64,000 nt of DNA from Ferrovibrio sp. MS7 (GTDB taxonomy: Bacteria; Pseudomonadota; Alphaproteobacteria; Ferrovibrionales; Ferrovibrionaceae), in NCBI RefSeq assembly GCF_038404985.1, contig NZ_JBBKBA010000001.1, positions 1,454,001-1,518,000 on the forward strand. The letters run 5' to 3'. The translations under genes were made by a program, and so were the position numbers. The notes beneath the pieces are model-generated. The model was not told the origin of the DNA, did no database searches, and saw nothing but the letters and a program-made list of their open reading frames with translations. Shown here piece by piece: positions 34,298-42,947 of the stretch (the first letter of the stretch is position 1; each line of letters opens with the position of its first letter).

Positions 34298-35053
34298 CTA
34301 GTCCGTGTTGCCCCGTTCAGGGTTGGCAGGCAGGCCGATGCGGCCGATGCCGGGCAGCTTGATGGCCGGCCGCAGCGGGTCGATGCCCAGCGTCAGGCCC
34401 AGCAAGTGGATTTCCAGGCCCTCGCGCGGTGCCACCAGCAGGCCGGCAAGGCCGAACAGCGATACCTGCACGCCCTCGCCGCTGGGGGCACGGCCGAGCA
34501 GCGCGCCATCGGTGATATAGTCCTTGCCGATGGCGGTTGGCGGCAATTCCAGGCCTAGTTCGGGCACGCTGCGGCCGATATGGGCGATGAAGCTGTTCGA
34601 GTTCGGCCCCGGCCAGGTGATGTATTCCTTGCCATGCGGATAGCTCTCGATGCTGGCGAGGATTTTCGGGATCAGCGCGGCGGCTTCCGGGCCGCGGCGG
34701 TCGAGCAGCAATTCCGGGGCGTTGCCGGCCCAGCGCGTATCCGGCTCTGTGGTGATGCGCTGGCGCAGCGGCGGGCTGCTCCAGCGCATGATGTCAAAGC
34801 GCTGGTAGCTCGGCGCGCCCTCCGGCTTCACCGCGATCCAGCTATGCACCGCCAATGCGCCGCGCCAGCCCCAAAGCCGCGCGGCATAGACCTGGATCAC
34901 AGCTTCCTGCGTGGTCGCCGGATCGGGCGCGATATCGATGCTGGCGGTGGAAGCCACCGACCAATGTGGCCGCTCGCCCAGCGCCACCGAGGCGCCGCTC
35001 CAGGCCAGCGGCAGCAGCAGAGCCAGCAGCAGGATGAGGATCAGGCGCTTCAT
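34298..35053 (-). CDS. DUF3750 family exported protein
   Basis: The 251-residue protein has a signal or anchor helix (LILILLLALLLPLAWSGASVA). Its body matches the DUF3750 family: AVHSWIAVKPEGAPSYQRFDIMRW, YITWPGPNSNSFIAHIGRSVPEL, and LGLTLGIDPLRPAIKLPGIGRIG. The function is unknown. Its ATG overlaps the stop of the upstream CoA-transferase beta gene (ATGA), so it is translated from the same mRNA. The MNIO operon follows after about 90 bases. Confidence 0.85.
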   Translation of the reverse strand: MKRLILILLLALLLPLAWSGASVALGERPHWSVASTASIDIAPDPATTQEAVIQVYAARLWGWRGALAVHSWIAVKPEGAPSYQRFDIMRWSSPPLRQRITTEPDTRWAGNAPELLLDRRGPEAAALIPKILASIESYPHGKEYITWPGPNSNSFIAHIGRSVPELGLELPPTAIGKDYITDGALLGRAPSGEGVQVSLFGLAGLLVAPREGLEIHLLGLTLGIDPLRPAIKLPGIGRIGLPANPERGNTD

Positions 35054-35799
35054 GCCGCCAGGCTGTCCGGAAACAACCGCGCCACGAAGCGCGGATAGGT
35101 CTCGGCCAGTTCGCGCGCGATCTGGCCGCGCATCAGCGCCAGGGTGGCGGCGTCAGGGGGCGGCGTTTCCGACACCGTTGCCGGGCAGTCGAAATCGAAA
35201 CCGGTATGGTCGCGCACTTCCTCGACGCTGTGGCCCGGATGCACGCTCTCCAGCGTGAAGCGGCGGCGCGCGCGGTCGAAGGAGAACCAGCACAGATTGG
35301 TCAGCAGGCCGATGGGGCCGCCGGGGCGATAGGTGCCGTCATTCTTCGGTCCGGCCGAAGAGATGAAATCCACCTTCGGCACCAGCACGCGGCGCGAATG
35401 TTCTTCGCGGAACAGGATCACGCGCGGCACCAGGTAATAGAGATAGGCCGAGCCAAAGGAGCCGGGCCAGCGCACGTTGGTTTGCGGGTATTCGCCGCCG
35501 GCGCCGACGAGATTGATATTAGCCTCGCCATCGATCTGGCCGCCGCCGAGGAAGAAGGCCTCCAGCCGGCCCTGGGCCGCGATGTCGAATAATTCGACGC
35601 CGCCATCGCAGAAGAAATCGTTGCGGATGCTGCCGAGCACATTCACGCGCATACGGCCGCCGGATTGCGCCCGCGCCAGCAGCGCGCCGGCACCGGGGAT
35701 CGGCGAGGACGAACCCGTGGCGATCAGCCGGCAGCCGGCCAGCAGCCGTGCGATGGTATGGATCAGCAATTCCTGCGGGCGGAACGGCAGTTCGGCCAT
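35050..35799 (-). CDS. CoA-transferase-like beta subunit (IpdB/GctB family)
   Basis: The 249-residue protein belongs to family I CoA transferases: GSSSPIPGAGALLARAQSGG, RNDFFCDGGVELFDIAAQGRLEAFFLGGGQIDGEANIN and LVPKVDFISSAG are recognisable. The catalytic Glu of true transferases (an E-x-G motif in the beta subunit) is not evident, so the pair may act like IpdAB, a ring-opening CoA hydrolase of steroid degradation. That is inference. Upstream extension to 35883 overlaps the alpha gene and is unlikely; ATG 35799 follows the alpha stop by five bases. Confidence 0.82.
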   Translation of the reverse strand: MAELPFRPQELLIHTIARLLAGCRLIATGSSSPIPGAGALLARAQSGGRMRVNVLGSIRNDFFCDGGVELFDIAAQGRLEAFFLGGGQIDGEANINLVGAGGEYPQTNVRWPGSFGSAYLYYLVPRVILFREEHSRRVLVPKVDFISSAGPKNDGTYRPGGPIGLLTNLCWFSFDRARRRFTLESVHPGHSVEEVRDHTGFDFDCPATVSETPPPDAATLALMRGQIARELAETYPRFVARLFPDSLAA

Positions 35800-35804
35800 G
35801 GCGC

Positions 35805-36620
35805 TCACTCCGCCGCCTGGCGCGGCAGCACGAATTCGGCGAGATACTGCGCGAAGCCGGCCTCGCTGCGCGCCAGTTCGCAATAGCGCGTGATATGCGC
35901 CTCGTCATGACCGTAGATATTCCACAGGTTCACCGGCCAGGCACCGCGCGGTGCCACGGCAATGCCGCCGATATAGGCGCCGGTCAGCGTGCCGGCGGCG
36001 CTCTCTTCGTTGGCCAGCAGGTCGATGTCGCGGATTTCCTCCACCGTCACCAACGCTTGCTTGGCGGCATGCGCCATCGCCACCAGTTCGCGGCGACGGC
36101 CAATGAAGACATTGCCGTTGCGGTCGGCGTAGGGAGCATGGAACAGGGCGAAATCCGGCCGGATCGCCGGCAGCAGCACGATGGGATCAGGCTCGGTGCT
36201 GAACGGATTGTCCATCACCTGCCAGTCGCTGCGATGTTTCAGCAGGTCGGTACCCAGCATGCCACGCAACGGCATGAAGGGAATGCCCTTGCCGGCGGCC
36301 TGGATCGCGGCATGGATCGCGGGGCAGGTGGCATCCAGCATGCGGAAGGCCTTCTGCTTCAGGCCGGCGATGAAGCGGTGCGCGGTGCCATACTCGCCGA
36401 GCGTGACGGCGGAGGTTTCCAGCACCCGCACGGCGCCGGCGCCGATCAGCATTTCGGTCTGCAGGCCGGTCACCGGCACGCCCACCACATGCAGATCGCG
36501 GATGCCGCGGCGGATCATGGCGCGGGTGAGTTCCATCGCCACGCCGGAATAATCCGGCGGCACGGCGACTTTGGCACCATTTGGAATCAGGGCAGCGAGA
36601 TCGTCGACGGAGAAAGTCAT
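35805..36620 (-). CDS. CoA-transferase-like alpha subunit (IpdA/GctA family)
   Basis: The 271-residue protein matches the alpha subunit: IPNGAKVAVPPDYSGVAMELTRAMIRRG, LHVVGVPVTGLQTEMLIGAGAV, MPLRGMLGTDLLKHR and FHAPYADRNGNVFIG. It is encoded directly before the beta subunit with five bases between, and the two should form a heterotetramer. Substrate candidates range from 3-oxoacids and glutaconate to steroid ring fragments; the sequence does not decide. Confidence 0.85.
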   Translation of the reverse strand: MTFSVDDLAALIPNGAKVAVPPDYSGVAMELTRAMIRRGIRDLHVVGVPVTGLQTEMLIGAGAVRVLETSAVTLGEYGTAHRFIAGLKQKAFRMLDATCPAIHAAIQAAGKGIPFMPLRGMLGTDLLKHRSDWQVMDNPFSTEPDPIVLLPAIRPDFALFHAPYADRNGNVFIGRRRELVAMAHAAKQALVTVEEIRDIDLLANEESAAGTLTGAYIGGIAVAPRGAWPVNLWNIYGHDEAHITRYCELARSEAGFAQYLAEFVLPRQAAE

Positions 36621-36662
36621 GGCAGGCCTCCAGAGCCCGCCGATTGTCGCGCCGGTCGGCGC

Positions 36663-37142
36663 CTAGCGCAAGCGATGACGCACCGGGTCGGCACTGGCGC
36701 GGAGGTTGGCATCCTGACGTTTTAGTGATTTCTCCAAGGCCGTCACCGGCACGCCGATGCCGACCAGGCAGGAAGCCTGGTAGCACCATTCGTTGTAGCC
36801 GGCGATCAGGCCATCGCGCAGGCGATAGCGGCTGGCGCCGGCCATCAGTACGCGTTTGCCCTGGTTCGGCGCCATATTCGAGGTGAAGCTGAACAGCCAG
36901 TTGGCATAGCCGATGCCGTTTGCCGCCACCGGTTCGTGCATCTCCCATTCGAAATCGCTGCCATCGCGGAAGAATTTCGCCAGCATCTCGCCAATCGCCG
37001 CGCGGCCATCATGGCGGCCATAGAACACATCATCGTAATAGGCATCCGGCGTGAACAGGGCCGTGAAGCCGGGAATATCCTGGCGCCGCACGGCATCGGA
37101 AAACTGCTCCATCAAGGCAATGAAAGCCGCCGTCTCGCTCAT
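36663..37142 (-). CDS. SnoaL-like (NTF2-fold) protein
   Basis: The 159-residue protein fits the SnoaL-like NTF2 fold: an N-terminal helix (FIALMEQFSDAVRRQD), LFTPDAYYDDVFYGRHDGRAAIGEMLAKFF, and a C-terminal sheet with RYRLRDGLIAGYNEW. Members include small cyclases, isomerases and stress proteins. The function is unknown. It is 42 bases upstream of the CoA-transferase alpha gene on the same strand, so it could be part of that operon. Confidence 0.8.
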   Translation of the reverse strand: MSETAAFIALMEQFSDAVRRQDIPGFTALFTPDAYYDDVFYGRHDGRAAIGEMLAKFFRDGSDFEWEMHEPVAANGIGYANWLFSFTSNMAPNQGKRVLMAGASRYRLRDGLIAGYNEWCYQASCLVGIGVPVTALEKSLKRQDANLRASADPVRHRLR

Positions 37143-37159
37143 TGTATCTCTCCCGGTTT

Positions 37160-38428
37160 TTATAGGTTATGCAGCCGCTGCAGCACGGCCTGTTCGGTCT
37201 TGTCCAGCACGGCATTCTGCTCTGTGGCAAAAGCGGCGCCGGCCTGGCCCATCGCCGCGAGCGCGGCTGGATCATCCAGCAGGCGGGCGAGTTCCAGAGC
37301 CAAAGCTGTGGCATCCGGCACTTGCGTGGCAGCATGACGCGCCACCAGATCGGCAGCAATTTCACTGAAATTGAACATATGCGGGCCGAACAGCACGGCG
37401 CGTCCAAGCCGCGCCGGCTCCATCGGATTCTGCCCGCCATGCGCGATCAGCGAACCGCCCATCACCGCAATCGGGCAGAGGCGATACCACAGGCCGAGTT
37501 CGCCGAGCGTGTCGGCAACATAGATGTCGGTCGCAGCAGTGATGGCTTCGCCAGCAGCCCGGCGGCTCACCTTGAGGCCGGCTTGGCGCAAAGCTTCGAC
37601 TACCGCCGGCCCACGTTCGGGATGGCGCGGCACCACGATGCCGAGCAGGCCAGGATGCCGGGCGGCGACGGCACGCTGAATCGTGGCGGTGGTTTCATCT
37701 TCGCCGGGATGGGTGGAGGCCATCAGCCAGAGTGTCCGGCCGGCGGTCTGGGCCTGGAGGGCGGCCAGGGCTGCTGCGTCCGCCGGCAGCGGCGGCGCTG
37801 CGAGTTTCAGGTTGCCCAGACTCTGCACGTCGCGGGCGCCCAGCACGCGGTAGCGTTCGGCATCGGCCTGACTCTGGGCATAGATGGTCTCGAAGCCGGC
37901 AAGCAGCCAGCGTGCGATGCCGGGCACGCGCTGCCAGCGGCGGCAGGAGCGTTCCGACATACGTGCATTCAGCAGCAGCATGGGAATGCCGCGCCGCGCC
38001 GCGCCAGCCAGCAGGCCGGGCCAGAGTTCGCTTTCACTCCACAGCACCAGATTCGGCCGCCAATGGGCAAAGAAGCGGTCGGTGGCCTGTGGCAGATCGG
38101 ATGGCAGATACTGGTGCAGCAGGCCCGGTGCGCGCGACGCCACGGTGGCCGCCGAGGTACGGGTGCCGGTGGTGATCAGCAAGGCAATGTCAGGACGTGC
38201 CGCCTGCAGCCGCTGCAGCAGCGGGATCAGCGCCACCGCTTCGCCAACGCTGGCGGCATGACTCCAGACCAGCAGGCCGGCGGGGCGGGGCAGACTGGCG
38301 ATGCCATTGCGCTCACCAAGCCGCGCAGCATCTTCCTTGCCTTGCGCCACGCGGCGGCGCAGCCACAGGGCGATACCCGGCGCGATGGCATGGCCGATGC
38401 CACGCCACAGGCTTTCCAGCCCGCTCAT
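37160..38428 (-). CDS. waaA: 3-deoxy-D-manno-octulosonic acid transferase WaaA (KdtA)
   Basis: The 422-residue inner-membrane-associated glycosyltransferase adds KDO to lipid A precursors. Motifs are LLVWSHAASVGEAVALIPLL, LWSESELWPGLL (the catalytic Glu region), STHPGEDE, VPRHPERGP and the CMP-KDO binding MGGSLIAHGGQNPMEPA. ATG 38428 overlaps the asnB stop (ATGA), so translation is coupled. It differs from the common lpxK-linked context, and the coupled AsnB hints at an amide-bearing envelope product. An upstream start at 38476 would lie within asnB. Confidence 0.92.
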   Translation of the reverse strand: MSGLESLWRGIGHAIAPGIALWLRRRVAQGKEDAARLGERNGIASLPRPAGLLVWSHAASVGEAVALIPLLQRLQAARPDIALLITTGTRTSAATVASRAPGLLHQYLPSDLPQATDRFFAHWRPNLVLWSESELWPGLLAGAARRGIPMLLLNARMSERSCRRWQRVPGIARWLLAGFETIYAQSQADAERYRVLGARDVQSLGNLKLAAPPLPADAAALAALQAQTAGRTLWLMASTHPGEDETTATIQRAVAARHPGLLGIVVPRHPERGPAVVEALRQAGLKVSRRAAGEAITAATDIYVADTLGELGLWYRLCPIAVMGGSLIAHGGQNPMEPARLGRAVLFGPHMFNFSEIAADLVARHAATQVPDATALALELARLLDDPAALAAMGQAGAAFATEQNAVLDKTEQAVLQRLHNL

Positions 38429-40335
38429 GCTTTCAGCCATTGCCGTTGCCATGCCTGCAGCATGAGCACGCCCCACAGGCCGTATTGCCGGTTGGCGCGG
38501 CCGCTCAAGTGATCCTGCCAGGCTTGCCGGATCGGGGTGGCGCGCAGCAGGCCGGTTTCATTCAGGGCCGCTTCCGAGAGCAGATCCTCGGCCCAGTCGC
38601 GCAGCGGCCCACGCAGCCAGGTGCCGATCGGCACCGCGAAACCGCTTTTCGGCCGCTCGAACAATTCCGGCGGCACATAGCGGCCGAGCAGATGGCGCAG
38701 CAGCCATTTGCCCTTGCCGTCGCGCAGCTTGATATTGCGTGGCAGGGCCAGGCCGAAACTCAGCACGCGGTGATCCAGCAGCGGCACGCGCGCTTCCAGC
38801 GCCACCGCCATGGTGGCGCGGTCCACCTTGGTCAGCACATCGTCATGCAGATAAGTGCCGGCATCGAGGCGCTGCAGATAGGCAACTATATCCTCAGCTT
38901 TGTGGCGTTTCGCCAAGGGCGGCACCGCGCCCGGCTGTTGCAGCAGCACAGCGGCATCGGGCCATTGCTCCACCAGCGGGCGGTAATATTGCTCCAGGCT
39001 TTCCGCCTGCAACGTGCCGGCCAGCTTATGCAGCTTCTCGCCGAATTGCGGCGGGCGCAGTGAAGCCGGCAGCAGGCCGGCCGCACTATCCCATTGCGAT
39101 GGACTCAACAGCCGCAGCGCACCGGCCAGGCCCTGGCGCAACGGCGCCGGCCAGGCGGCATAATTCTGCCAGGCTGGTGCCATGACATGGCGGTTATAGC
39201 CGGCGAAGCCTTCATCGCCGCCATCGCCGGAGAGTGCCACGGTGACATGCCGCCGCGTCAGCCGCGCCACCAGATAGGTCGGGATCTGCGAAGCATCGGC
39301 GAAGGGCTCGTCATAGATCGAGGCCAGGCCGGGAATTACTTCCAGCGCCTCGGCCGGCGTGACGGTCAGGGTGGTATGCTCGCAGCCGAGATGCTTCGCC
39401 ACCGCCTCGGCGGCCTGCGATTCATCATAGCCGGACTCGGTATAGCCGATGGTGAAGGTTTTCACCGGCCGTGCCGACTGGCTCTGCATCAGGGCTGCCA
39501 CCAGGCTGCTGTCGATGCCGCCGGAGAGGAAGGCGCCGAGCGGCACATCGCTGATCATGTGGTCGCGCACCGCGTCGCGCAGCAATTCGTGCAAGCGCTG
39601 CGTGGCTTCCGTATCGCTGGTGACAGCGGGTTCGGCGGCGATGGCCTGGTCCAGCGTCCAGTACAGCCGCTCTTCCGGCGCGGCATCCGGGCGCTTGATC
39701 AGTAGGCCACCCGGCGGCAGCTTGCGCAGGCCCTGCCAGATGCTGCGCGGCGTCGGGATGTAGTTGAAGCGCAGATAGTCGGAAACGGCCGTTGCATCCA
39801 GCCGTTTCTCGAAACCGGGCAAATAATGGAAGGCGCGGGTCTCGGAGGCGAAGGCGATGCCCTCAGTGCCGACCGGATACCAGTAGAGCGGCTTGATGCC
39901 GACGCGGTCGCGGGCCAGCGACAGGGTCCGGGTTTCATGGTCCCAGAGTGCCAGGGCAAACATGCCCTGCAGCCGGGCAAGGCAGGGTTCGAGCCCCCAG
40001 GCTTCTATGCCAGCCAGCATCACCTCGGTATCGGAATGGCCCCGGAACGGCACGCCGGCGGCTTCCAGTTCGCGCCGCAACGCCTGGAAGTTATAGATCT
40101 CGCCGTTATAGGTGAGCATGTAGCGGCCGCTATGGGAGGCCATGGGTTGGCGGCCAAGCGGCGACAGGTCGATGATACTGAGGCGGCGTTGACCCAGCGC
40201 GATGCCGGCGGTATCTGCCCACACATCGCCGTCATCGGGGCCGCGATGCTGCAACGAGGCCGTCATCGCCGCGGCGATTTCGCGCAGCCGGTCCGGGCCG
40301 GAATGAGGGTCGAGCAGGCCAGCGATGCCGCACAT
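38425..40335 (-). CDS. asnB: Asparagine synthase (glutamine-hydrolysing)
   Basis: The 636-residue protein has the complete two-domain plan. The glutaminase domain starts MCGIAGLLDP, with the N-terminal nucleophile Cys2, RRLSIIDLS and NGEIYNF. The synthetase domain has the ATP pyrophosphatase motif AFLSGGIDSSLVAALM and ALSGDGGDEGFAGYNRH. It makes Asn from Asp, or in many AsnB paralogues amidates a cell-surface or secondary metabolite substrate. Its overlap with waaA makes an envelope role possible. Upstream is the TauE gene, 10 bases away on the same strand. Confidence 0.93.
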   Translation of the reverse strand: MCGIAGLLDPHSGPDRLREIAAAMTASLQHRGPDDGDVWADTAGIALGQRRLSIIDLSPLGRQPMASHSGRYMLTYNGEIYNFQALRRELEAAGVPFRGHSDTEVMLAGIEAWGLEPCLARLQGMFALALWDHETRTLSLARDRVGIKPLYWYPVGTEGIAFASETRAFHYLPGFEKRLDATAVSDYLRFNYIPTPRSIWQGLRKLPPGGLLIKRPDAAPEERLYWTLDQAIAAEPAVTSDTEATQRLHELLRDAVRDHMISDVPLGAFLSGGIDSSLVAALMQSQSARPVKTFTIGYTESGYDESQAAEAVAKHLGCEHTTLTVTPAEALEVIPGLASIYDEPFADASQIPTYLVARLTRRHVTVALSGDGGDEGFAGYNRHVMAPAWQNYAAWPAPLRQGLAGALRLLSPSQWDSAAGLLPASLRPPQFGEKLHKLAGTLQAESLEQYYRPLVEQWPDAAVLLQQPGAVPPLAKRHKAEDIVAYLQRLDAGTYLHDDVLTKVDRATMAVALEARVPLLDHRVLSFGLALPRNIKLRDGKGKWLLRHLLGRYVPPELFERPKSGFAVPIGTWLRGPLRDWAEDLLSEAALNETGLLRATPIRQAWQDHLSGRANRQYGLWGVLMLQAWQRQWLKA

Positions 40336-40345
40336 GGCGCGGACC

Positions 40346-41137
40346 TTAGAACATCACGTTCCCGAAATGAAGCATCGCGCTGCGGTAGAGCATGTAGGCC
40401 GCCACCAGCACCAGTATGGCGGCGAATAGCCGGGTCAGTAGGCCTCGGCGCTGTGCCAGTCGTTGTGCCAGTCCCTGGCCGAACCAGCCGCCGATGGCGC
40501 CGCCCAGGATGAACAGGCCGGCGATACCCCAATCGACCAGCCCGGCACTGGCATAGCTGACGGCAGTGGTGAGGCCGAACGCAGCTACGCCGAGCAGCGA
40601 GGAGCCGACGGCATTCAGTCCTGCCATGCCGGAACCCAGCAGCAGACCGGGCAGGATCAGGAAGCCGCCGCCGATACCGAAGAAGCCGGCCGCAAGCCCG
40701 GCAAGCAGGCCGAGGCCGGCCAGGCGCCAGGCAATGCGCGGTGTGATGCGCACGTTTGGATCGCCGCCATCAGCACGCCGGCGCAGCATGTTGGCGGCAA
40801 CGGCCAGCATCGCCAGGGCAAATAGGGCAATCAGCTTCTGACCATCCACCTGGCGGCCGGCCCAGGCACCGATAGCGGCACCGAACATGCCGCTGGCGGC
40901 AAAGACACTGGCGCAGGGCCATTTCACTGTGCCGGCACGGGCATGCGGCACCAGGCTGAGGGCGGCGCTTGCCGCCACCGCCAGCGACGCCGTGCCGATG
41001 GCGCGGTGTGGATCGGAAATACCAACCCCATAGAGCAGCAGCGGCACCGCCAGGATCGAGCCGCCGCTGCCGATAACGCCCAGCACTAGGCCAACCAGGA
41101 CGCCGGCGCCTGTGGCAGCGGCAGAGCTCAGGATCAT
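40346..41137 (-). CDS. TauE/SafE family sulfur-compound exporter
   Basis: The 263-residue protein has eight hydrophobic segments and the two family repeats: LVGLVLGVIGSGGSILAVPLLL and GLLAGLAAGFFGIGGGFLILPGLLL. It is the last clearly sulfide-linked gene of the BigR-type operon and starts four bases after the rhodanese stop. In related operons the protein exports sulfite or another product of sulfide oxidation across the inner membrane. Confidence 0.92.
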   Translation of the reverse strand: MILSSAAATGAGVLVGLVLGVIGSGGSILAVPLLLYGVGISDPHRAIGTASLAVAASAALSLVPHARAGTVKWPCASVFAASGMFGAAIGAWAGRQVDGQKLIALFALAMLAVAANMLRRRADGGDPNVRITPRIAWRLAGLGLLAGLAAGFFGIGGGFLILPGLLLGSGMAGLNAVGSSLLGVAAFGLTTAVSYASAGLVDWGIAGLFILGGAIGGWFGQGLAQRLAQRRGLLTRLFAAILVLVAAYMLYRSAMLHFGNVMF

Positions 41138-41141
41138 GGTG

Positions 41142-41675
41142 TCACGCGGGTATGGAGAAGCGGCGATTCCATGGCATCAGGGCGAGCAGGCGGGCCATGC
41201 CACAGAAGCCGGTAACGCCGGCAAAGACCAAGCCGGCACCGACGAAGCCGGAAAGCATGATGAACCAGGGCGACACCAGCCAGGCGAGCAATGCGCCCAG
41301 CGCGACCAGGCTGCCAGCGGTGATCTGCACCTGGCGCATCAGGTCGATGGGGGCGTCGCGGTTTTCATGCAATGGCAGGCCGGCCTTGCGCCAGGCATCC
41401 AGGCCGCCTTGCAGGATATAGGCTTCCCGGAAACCGGCGGCAGCGAGTTTCGCTGCATTCATTGCCGTGCGATTGCCACTCTTGCAGTGGAATACCGCGA
41501 TCTTGTCCTTGTCGCGGTCGAAGTCATGCTGGTCGAAGGCGGAAAGGGGGGCGAGGCGGGCACCCAGGATATGCTCGCGGGCATGCTCGGAGGGTTCGCG
41601 GATGTCGATCAGTACGGTCTGGCCGGCATCCATCAGGGTTTTCAGGCGGTCGGCAGTGATGCTTTGCAGGCTCAT
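41142..41675 (-). CDS. Rhodanese with membrane DUF2892 domain (YgaP-like)
   Basis: The 177-residue protein has a rhodanese domain (residues 1-105) with the active loop HCKSGNRT (Cys64), then a C-terminal DUF2892 membrane hairpin (ITAGSLVALGALLAWLV and FIMLSGFVGAGLVFAGVTGFCGMARLLALMPWN). The layout is that of YgaP, a membrane sulfurtransferase. It should move sulfane sulfur from persulfides at the inner membrane. The gene starts one base after the repressor gene ends. Confidence 0.93.
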   Translation of the reverse strand: MSLQSITADRLKTLMDAGQTVLIDIREPSEHAREHILGARLAPLSAFDQHDFDRDKDKIAVFHCKSGNRTAMNAAKLAAAGFREAYILQGGLDAWRKAGLPLHENRDAPIDLMRQVQITAGSLVALGALLAWLVSPWFIMLSGFVGAGLVFAGVTGFCGMARLLALMPWNRRFSIPA

Positions 41676-41676
41676 G

Positions 41677-42006
41677 TCACTTCTTCTTTGATTTGCCGGC
41701 GGGCTGGCAGAATTGCCGGTAGAGCAATTCGATCAGGGCCGCCACTTTCGGATCGGCAAGGTGGTAATAAATGGATTGCCCGTCGCGACGCGTGGCGACC
41801 AGGCCGTCATCACGCAGCTTCTGCAGATGCTGCGAGAGGGCAGACTGGCTAAGCTCCACACGCGCCGCCAGGTCGCCCACGCTCAATTCGCCCTCGACCA
41901 ATTGGCAGAGGGCAAGCAGTCGCTTTTCATTGGCGAGCTGGCGCAGGAAGCGGCTGGCTTCCTGGGCGGCTTCGGCCATGGCAGCGGCGTTCGGCTTGGT
42001 CGGCAT
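41677..42006 (-). CDS. bigR: BigR/SqrR-like ArsR-family persulfide-sensing repressor
   Basis: The 109-residue protein is a winged-helix ArsR repressor: FLRQLANEKRLLALCQLVEGELSVGDLAARVELSQSALSQHLQKL. Cys34 (LLALCQL) and Cys100 (YRQFCQP) occupy the positions of the two Cys that form a di- or polysulfide bridge in BigR and SqrR. Reactive sulfur would oxidise them and release DNA. An in-frame ATG at 42021 would add five residues; neither start has a good ribosome site. It heads an operon with rhodanese and TauE, divergent from the dioxygenase gene, with two operators between. Confidence 0.92.
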   Translation of the reverse strand: MPTKPNAAAMAEAAQEASRFLRQLANEKRLLALCQLVEGELSVGDLAARVELSQSALSQHLQKLRDDGLVATRRDGQSIYYHLADPKVAALIELLYRQFCQPAGKSKKK

Positions 42007-42026
42007 TGTACGGCAATCCATGTATT

Positions 42027-42055
42027 TTAGTTGTTGCTAATTTAGTATTATCTAA
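42027..42055. promoter_or_regulatory. Two tandem operators TTAG-N6-CTAA
   Basis: TTAG TTGTTG CTAA lies at 42027-42040 and TTAG TATTAT CTAA at 42042-42055. They are the same inverted repeat, 15 bases apart start to start. Both overlap the promoters in each direction, so they are the likely binding sites of the adjacent ArsR-family repressor. Confidence 0.7.
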
Positions 42056-42061
42056 TATAAT
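42034..42061 (+). promoter_or_regulatory. Predicted promoter of the persulfide dioxygenase gene
   Basis: A perfect TATAAT (42056-42061) is preceded after 16 bases by TTGCTA (42034-42039). The predicted start is about 19 bases before ATG 42087. The element overlaps both TTAG-N6-CTAA operators. Confidence 0.5.
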
Positions 42062-42067
42062 TGGCAA
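42039..42067 (-). promoter_or_regulatory. Predicted promoter of the bigR operon
   Basis: On the minus strand TTGCCA (42067-42062) and TAAATT (42044-42039) are spaced by 17 bases. The second operator fills the spacer, so repression by occlusion is expected. Confidence 0.5.
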
Positions 42068-42086
42068 GAGAAAAGATGAGGACGTC

Positions 42087-42947
42087 ATGGCGCTGCAGAT
42101 TTCTCCGCATTTCCACGAACCCACCTTTACGGTTGCCTACCTGCTTTGGGATGACGCCACGCGGCAGGCGGCGGTAATTGATCCGGTGCTGGATTTCGAT
42201 GCCAAGTCTGGCCGCACCCACACCCAGTCGGTTGATGCGCTGCTGGCCGAGGTGGAGCGGCGCGGTCTTGAGGTGCGCTGGTCGTTGGAAACCCATGCCC
42301 ATGCCGATCATCTTTCCGCCGCCCCGGTGGTGCGCAGCCGTACCGGTGCCCGCACTGTGATCGGTGAACGCATCACCCAGGTGCAGAAGGTATTCAAGCC
42401 GATCTTCGATGCCGGCGATCTGGCAACCGATGGCTCCGCCTTTGATCATTTGGCGAAGGATGGCGAAAGGCTGCCGCTCGGCAACCTGGAGATCGAGGTG
42501 ATCCCGACGCCAGGCCATACCCCCGCCTGTGTCAGCTACCGCATTGCCGATGCTGTGTTCGTCGGCGACACATTATTCATGCCTGATTACGGCACAGCGC
42601 GCTGTGATTTTCCTGGTGGCAATGCCGCCACGTTGTATCGTTCGATCCGCAGATTGCTCAGCCTGCCGCCGGAAACGCGGCTGTTCATGTGCCACGACTA
42701 CAAGGCGCCGGGCCGCGAGGCTTATGCCTGGGAAACCACGGTGGCGGCACAGCGCCAGGGCAATGTCCATGTACATGACGGGATCGACGAGGCGGCTTTT
42801 GTTGCCATGCGCGAGGCACGCGACCGCAAACTCGACATGCCGGCGCTGATCCTGCCTTCAGTGCAGGTGAATATCCGCGCCGGTGAGATGCCGCCGCCAT
42901 CGGAGAATGGCATCCGTTATCTCAAACTGCCGGTGAACACCCTTTAA
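42087..42947 (+). CDS. MBL-fold persulfide dioxygenase-like hydrolase (ETHE1/Blh type)
   Basis: The 286-residue metallo-beta-lactamase-fold protein has the metal motif THAHADHLSAA (His70, His72, Asp74, His75), PTPGHTPACVSY and GDTLFMPDYGTARCDFPGG. The last motif is typical of ETHE1-like persulfide dioxygenases and the Blh proteins linked to BigR. It would oxidise glutathione persulfide to sulfite, which TauE could export. ATG 42087 has a GATGAGGA site. The end overlaps the convergent cupin gene by four bases. Confidence 0.92.
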   Translation: MALQISPHFHEPTFTVAYLLWDDATRQAAVIDPVLDFDAKSGRTHTQSVDALLAEVERRGLEVRWSLETHAHADHLSAAPVVRSRTGARTVIGERITQVQKVFKPIFDAGDLATDGSAFDHLAKDGERLPLGNLEIEVIPTPGHTPACVSYRIADAVFVGDTLFMPDYGTARCDFPGGNAATLYRSIRRLLSLPPETRLFMCHDYKAPGREAYAWETTVAAQRQGNVHVHDGIDEAAFVAMREARDRKLDMPALILPSVQVNIRAGEMPPPSENGIRYLKLPVNTL

